From NCBI GenBank assembly GCA_018136815.1, contig CM030943.1, positions 3,203,885-3,267,884 on the forward strand: a DNA stretch of 64,000 bases. The letters are read 5' to 3'. The notes under the pieces are model-generated. The model ran no database searches, had not been told where the DNA came from, and saw nothing but the letters and a program-made list of their open reading frames with translations. The stretch's first letter is position 1; the number at the start of each line of letters is the position of its first letter. This document shows positions 60,038 through 64,000 of the stretch, in pieces. The DNA is from Isochrysis galbana. Its lineage: Eukaryota; Haptophyta; Isochrysidales; Isochrysidaceae. A program made the position numbers and the translations under genes.

Positions 60038-60677
60038 CCTTTGGACCAGAATATTTCATGGGCAAAGCGTTCCCCTTTGAGACAGACCACATACAAGCGA
60101 GCGGAGACGAGCACACAACACACAAAAGCATTCAGACTGCACGTGCGCGCATTGCAGTGGACTGCCTGCGCGTCGCCGTGGCCAGCGCGCAGGCAGCCCA
60201 TATGTGTCTAGCCATAACACTCCCTGATCGGGCGCGCAGACACAGACAGCCTGCCGTAAAATTGCTGGCTCGTGCTCGTGCGCTGCGCCATTGCCGCTGC
60301 AGCAGCTAGCCGCCAACACCAGCAGCCACTCGCCCGCCACTGTGGCGATCGGAACGTGCCGACCCACAAACAAAGGCAACCAGGCTTGTCAGTCCCCCTT
60401 CCCACCGCCTAGATGTTCGCCCATCTGCTCGTGAAAGGTGAAGCACCTTTCGCGGCGCGCGCATGCAGCGCCGCCCAGGTGACACAAATGGTGACCTAGC
60501 TTGCGCTGCGCGTCGAGCTGGGGGCTAGGGCCAAGATATGATGGGTGAGGGGTATGGAGACGCCCTCCCATGCCGCTACAGCCGCCAACGAGGTGGTCTG
60601 AGAGGCATGGGAGGGCACGGCGCGGCGCGGCAACGGCGTGCAGCACCTCCGAAGGTGCTTCGCCTCTTAAGAGATAG
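60038..60677. other. Unassigned sequence right of the gap
   Basis: A plus frame FGPEYFMGKAFPFETDHIQA is open to 60308 but has no recognisable domain. Short inverted segments (GGTGAAGCACCTTTCG near 60437 and CGAAGGTGCTTCGCC near 60650) bracket a GC-rich stretch. Confidence 0.35.
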
Positions 60678-60750
60678 GGAGCTTATTTAGCCCTTCATTT
60701 ACCTATAATTGCTGGTGCCCTCCGCACCCCCATAGTGAGTGACCGGGCTA
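60678..60750 (+). repeat. ~75-bp MITE-like repeat
   Basis: TTATTTAGCCCTTCATTTA ... GGTGCCCTCCGCACCCCCAT ... GAGTGACCGGGCTA, nearly identical to 40563-40636. Confidence 0.85.
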
Positions 60751-60814
60751 GGTCTAAGGCAAGTGGCAAGGTAGCACGGTGCGGCGGTGCGTAGTGCGTA
60801 GGCGGTGGGGCTCG

Positions 60815-61215
60815 TTCGAACCTCGAAAAACAAAAATTTCGCGAAAATTAGGGGAAGCCTGTCTGAAAATCAGTGCAAAAACATCGAAATTTTCGAAAGA
60901 AATTTGGGCAGGTCAGACGCGAAAACCTGGCCGGGGCCAACCTCTGTTCCCATCTGAGGTAGTGGTAACCTCGGATCCGTCATCCGCTTACGGCACCCCC
61001 CAGGAGCTATCCCCCGATAGCTCTCGGGGGATTGTCTCGGTCCCCCGGTAGCTCTCGGTGGGGCTGTTGGCGATCGGGAGAAAAATTCCCCGCCGACAGC
61101 TCTCGGGGCCCCCCGAGAGCTCCTGCGGGGCGTTGGCTCCTGGGGGGTAACATTATACGAATTTCCAATTTTAGGCTCGGCGGCCCCCCCCCCCCCCCGC
61201 CCCACCTCCACCACC
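60815..61215 (+). promoter_or_regulatory. Upstream region of the methyltransferase gene with hairpins and C run
   Basis: 60815-60940 resembles 5735-5810 (GAAATTTGGGC then CCTGGCC). 60998-61140 contains several GC hairpins, including CCCCCGATAGCTCTCGGGGG and GCTCTCGGGGCCCCCCGAGA. A C run (61181-61200) precedes the ATG by about 20 bp. Confidence 0.45.
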
Positions 61216-61221
61216 ACCTCC

Positions 61222-62031
61222 ATGTTCTCGTGCTCCGAGGTGGCTGCGAGCCTCGCGCTGCGGCAGGCGTGGTCGCGCAATCTGACGGTTGAGTTGAATG
61301 CATTCCTCGACTCGCACCACGTCTTACGGCACGACCATTCCCGCTTCGACATGCTTGGCCCCATCGGACCGCGCTGCGCCAAGCTCGAGCACTTTGGCAC
61401 AGGAGACGGAGAGAAGCGTGCATGCGGACTGACCGAGGCGGTAGAGTGCCGCGTCATCTCGATCGGCAGTAACAACCAGTGGGACTTTGAGAGGGATCTT
61501 GTGAGCAGGACGAGCTGCCGCGTCGACACCTTTGACTGCACGCTCAACCCCAACACTCGCCCGCCTGAAGACCTAGCTGGCAGAGTGCACCTGCATCCCT
61601 TTTGCATTGGTGACAGTAACGCCACGCGTTCCGTGAAAGTTAAGACATCCGTCTCCACACGAGTCTTCTTGGACTGGGACTCTCTGCTCGCTTCCATCGG
61701 GCTACAAGGGCATCATCGACTGACATTCCTCAAGATGGATGTTGAAGGATTCGAGTACGGCGTATTAAGGAGCATGATGAAAAGCCCCTCCTCTCTGCCG
61801 AAACAGATCGCGTTGGAGTTGCACTACAAGACGCAGTTTCCGGAGCTTTCTTGGTTTAGGAGGCAACTCAGTGCCGGTGAGATAGCACTTTTCGCAGAAG
61901 AGCTGTTCCAAGTTGGCAGATATCAGGTCGTTGACCGGAATGACAATCCGCTTTGTCTTCACTGCTCGGAGATTTTGCTGGTGAGGAATCCGTCATGCGA
62001 ACCGACGACTACCCGTCGATTTGCTCCATGA
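61222..62031 (+). CDS. FkbM/METTL24-like methyltransferase (269 aa)
   Basis: The ATG at 61222 opens MFSCSEVAASLALRQAWSRN. Around residues 74-110, ECRVISIGSNNQWDFERDLV, SRTSCRVDTFDCTLNP provides the SAM-binding glycine motif and an acidic strand end. RVHLHPFCIGD follows. LTFLKMDVEGFEYGVLRSMM contains the KxDVEGxE motif shared by FkbM-type and Methyltransf_21/22 proteins; IALELHYKTQF and EILLVRN complete the fold. These enzymes use S-adenosylmethionine to methylate sugars, small molecules or proteins; the substrate here cannot be told. No signal peptide is evident. Single exon. Confidence 0.8.
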   Translation: MFSCSEVAASLALRQAWSRNLTVELNAFLDSHHVLRHDHSRFDMLGPIGPRCAKLEHFGTGDGEKRACGLTEAVECRVISIGSNNQWDFERDLVSRTSCRVDTFDCTLNPNTRPPEDLAGRVHLHPFCIGDSNATRSVKVKTSVSTRVFLDWDSLLASIGLQGHHRLTFLKMDVEGFEYGVLRSMMKSPSSLPKQIALELHYKTQFPELSWFRRQLSAGEIALFAEELFQVGRYQVVDRNDNPLCLHCSEILLVRNPSCEPTTTRRFAP

Positions 62032-62275
62032 CTTCGTGAGCATTGTGCCTTGTCGCCAATTTTGGACATGATTGGTGATGTGTGTGCGTTGACGAATGCA
62101 GTAGCCATGTCGCTTGGGCTCCCCTTCTCTCCCCTTCTTCTTTGTTTGTGCATTTAGTTAGCAACTTAAGCCCCGGGGATATCCCGTACATCGCGAGCAC
62201 GAGAAGGTGGAAGGGCTAGAACCAGGCGTGTGAATGCAAATAGCATATCGCCCTTTCTCAAAACAAAGTAATCCA

Positions 62276-62420
62276 ACCATCTTTAAAACGATAGGGTCAT
62301 GGAGCGCGCTTGTCAGAGCAAGGCTACTCTCACTTTTGGAGATTGCCTGTAAGGGCGCGCCGGCAGCTAGCGCGGAACGCGGTTCTTGCGGGGAGCTCAT
62401 GGAGCTTTCCTCGGGACCCA
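62276..62420 (+). mobile_element. Decayed family-C LINE 5' fragment
   Basis: TTTAAAACGATAGGGTCATG, then GAGCGCGC, matches the family-C 5' end at 57390-57412. Similarity becomes patchy (GAGCTCATGGA) and the frame stops early. 62421-62721 is a pyrimidine-rich interval without a supported gene. Confidence 0.6.
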
Positions 62421-62721
62421 TGTTGGAATTGACTACGGGCATGGCGACCGACGCACGACCCACGACGCGCGGAGGGCGCGGAAGTGTGTCGCATTCGCGC
62501 GATCGGCTCTCTCACCTTGTGCCTTTCGCGCTCGGTTGCGTTCCGGTTTTACTCGTTACTCGTTGATTCTTTACTCGTAACTCGCCTGTTGCTCCTTGCC
62601 TGCGTGCGCCCCTTTGTGGCCGATCTGACCTTGTTCTCGCGCCCCTTTGTAGCCTGCCCCGCCTCGTTCTTGCACGCCCGTGCTTGGGGTTTTGCTCTAA
62701 CCCTAGTCCCTCCTTAGCCCT

Positions 62722-62868
62722 CGTTTGTCGCATCCGCGATCGACCTTTTTGTTTTAGAAGTTGTCTGCGTTTCTATGTCCCCTCCTTGCCGGCTAGTTGC
62801 TAGTCACCGTCGCAGGATCCTACATTCGCCCATTCGCCCTTGTTGCCCTCGCCTCCTTTGTCGCCTTC
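62722..62868 (+). repeat. Second copy of the ~150-bp repeat at 29345-29500
   Basis: High identity over the whole block. It ends at TTTGTCGCCTTCC, where a LINE 5' end has inserted. Confidence 0.85.
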
Positions 62869-62871
62869 CTG

Positions 62872-62990
62872 AAAAACTATTGTTATAGTTTTAGCGATGG
62901 AGCGCGCGCCGACCGCTCCCACCTCCCAGCCCTCTGCCGCCACGACGCCCCAACGGGGCCGACCCAAGCCACCGAAGCCCAAGCGCTCGC
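62872..62990 (+). mobile_element. Family-A LINE 5' end, very short
   Basis: AAACTATTGTTATAGTTTTA, ATG at 62899 and about 30 codons (MERAPTAPTSQPSAATTPQR, GRPKPPKPKR) before an abrupt switch into the pyrimidine satellite. Confidence 0.9.
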
Positions 62991-63816
62991 ACTCTACTTT
63001 ATTCTCTACTCTCTCTACTTTCACTACTCTCTCTATTCCAGCTACTCTCTCTACTTTCACTACTCTCTCTACTTTCCTACTCTCTTCTTTACTTTCCTAC
63101 TCTCTCCCTCTCTCTCTCTCTCTCTACTTTTCTACTCTCTACCTTATTCTCTACTCTCTCTACTTCCACTACTCTCTCTATTCCAGCTACTCTCTCTACT
63201 TTCACTACTCTCTCTACTTTCCTACTCTCTTCTTTACTTTCCTACTCTCTCCCTCTCGCTCTCTCTCTCTCTCTAGTTTTCTACTCTCTACTTTATTCTC
63301 TACTCTCTCTACTTCCACTACTCTCTCTATTGCAGCTACTCTCTCTACTTTTACTACTCTCTCTACTTTCCTACTCTCTTCTTTACTTTCCTACTCTCTC
63401 CCTCTCTCTCTCTCTCTCTCTACTTTCCTACTCTCTACTTTCTTCTCTACTCTCTCTACTTCCACTACTCTCTCTATTCCAGCTACTCTCTCTACTTTCA
63501 CTACTCTCTCTACTTTCCTACTCTCTTCTTTACTTTCCTACTCTCTCCCTCTCTCTCTCTCTCTCTACTTTTCTACTCTCTACTTTATTCTCTACTCTCT
63601 CTACTTCCACTACTCTCTCTATTCCAGCTACTCTCTCTACTTTCACTACTGTCTCTACTTTCCTACTCTCTTCTTTACTTTCCTACTCTCTCCCTCTCGC
63701 TCTCTCTCTCTCGCTAGTTTTCTACTCTCTACTTTATTCTCTACTCTCTCTACTTCCACTACTCTCTCTATTGCAGCTACTCTCTCTACTTTCCTACTCT
63801 CTTCTTTACTTTCCTA

Positions 63817-63856
<40 letters not shown>

Positions 63857-64000
63857 CTACTCTCTACTTTATTCTCTACTCTCTCTACTTCCACTACTCT
63901 CTCTATTGCAGCTACTCTCTCTACTTTCACTACTCTCTCTACTTTCCTACTCTCTTCTTTACTTTCCTACTCTCTCCCTCTCTCTCTCTCTCTCTACTTT
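62991..64000 (+). repeat. Pyrimidine satellite, period about 147 bp, continues past window edge
   Basis: Units of CTCTCTACTTTC-type sequence carry a marker ATTCCAGC or ATTGCAGC at about 63035, 63180, 63329, 63476, 63621, 63770 and 63905. Almost no purines except the A of CTACT and the marker. Unit spacing ranges from 135 to 149 bp. Confidence 0.95.

Noticed and set aside
60750..60830. Possible tRNA (GTTCGAACC box B-like motif near 60810)
   Set aside because: No matching A box, acceptor stem or cloverleaf can be drawn.
62991..64000. CRISPR-like array
   Set aside because: Regular spacing but no distinct spacers; the whole unit is repeated pyrimidine sequence, and the genome is eukaryotic.

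Overview
The window is nuclear DNA from a eukaryote. Protein genes are split by short GT-AG introns (mostly 70-140 nt) plus one GC-AG intron, retroelements are dense, and there are long CT/GA tracts, minisatellites and two 100-N scaffold gaps (38838-38937, 59938-60037). Three things suggest a flagellated, secondary-plastid microalga: an outer-dynein-arm docking-type coiled-coil gene, an STI1-domain protein with a signal peptide followed by a transit-like stretch, and armadillo (ARM) repeat genes of the '[20 protein letters not shown]' style. A haptophyte is my first guess and a pelagophyte or other alga the alternative. This is inference, not proof.

Likely host genes: a terminal exon at 41-418 (+); an 11-exon gene for a 1369-residue secreted, C-terminally polytopic membrane protein at 6755-12274 (+); the STI1-domain gene 15510-16317 (-); a zinc-ribbon/RGG gene 20451-21443 (-); an ARM-SAM-like reading frame directly followed, after one in-frame TAA, by an ADP-ribosyltransferase-like frame at 25351-27411 (+); a 15-exon coiled-coil docking-complex-like gene 41779-45654 (-); a second ARM-repeat gene 54050-55636 (-); and an FkbM/METTL24-like methyltransferase 61222-62031 (+). 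Most start just downstream of a polypyrimidine (C or CT) run on their coding strand.

Mobile DNA fills most of the rest. A family of LINE-like elements begins with a small inverted repeat (AAACTATTGTTATAGTTT or CTATCGTTAAAACGATAG) immediately before an ORF1 starting MERA. Thirteen such 5' ends occur here (five on +, eight on -). Most bodies are cut short, inverted or swapped, so a roughly 350-400 nt 5' module sits in front of different sequences. The best-kept ORF1 is at 50433-52082 (-), overlapping an apurinic-endonuclease-type ORF2 by 11 nt. A related family at 57385 (+) retains ORF1 and part of a reverse transcriptase.

The most unusual element is 32489-38837 (+). A Gag-like ORF is followed, in the same frame and after a single UAG, by a long Pol-like ORF holding a phage-type cytosine DNA methyltransferase domain and a retroviral-type aspartic protease (DTGA). 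The expected RT/integrase part lies in or beyond the assembly gap. Other mobile DNA: a full-length hAT transposase (47436-49526) and a second hAT fragment, a 2.0-kb element with 23-bp perfect terminal inverted repeats splitting a zinc-finger gene (17305-19346), MITE-like repeats, and a pyrimidine satellite of about 147-bp period running off the right edge from 62991.
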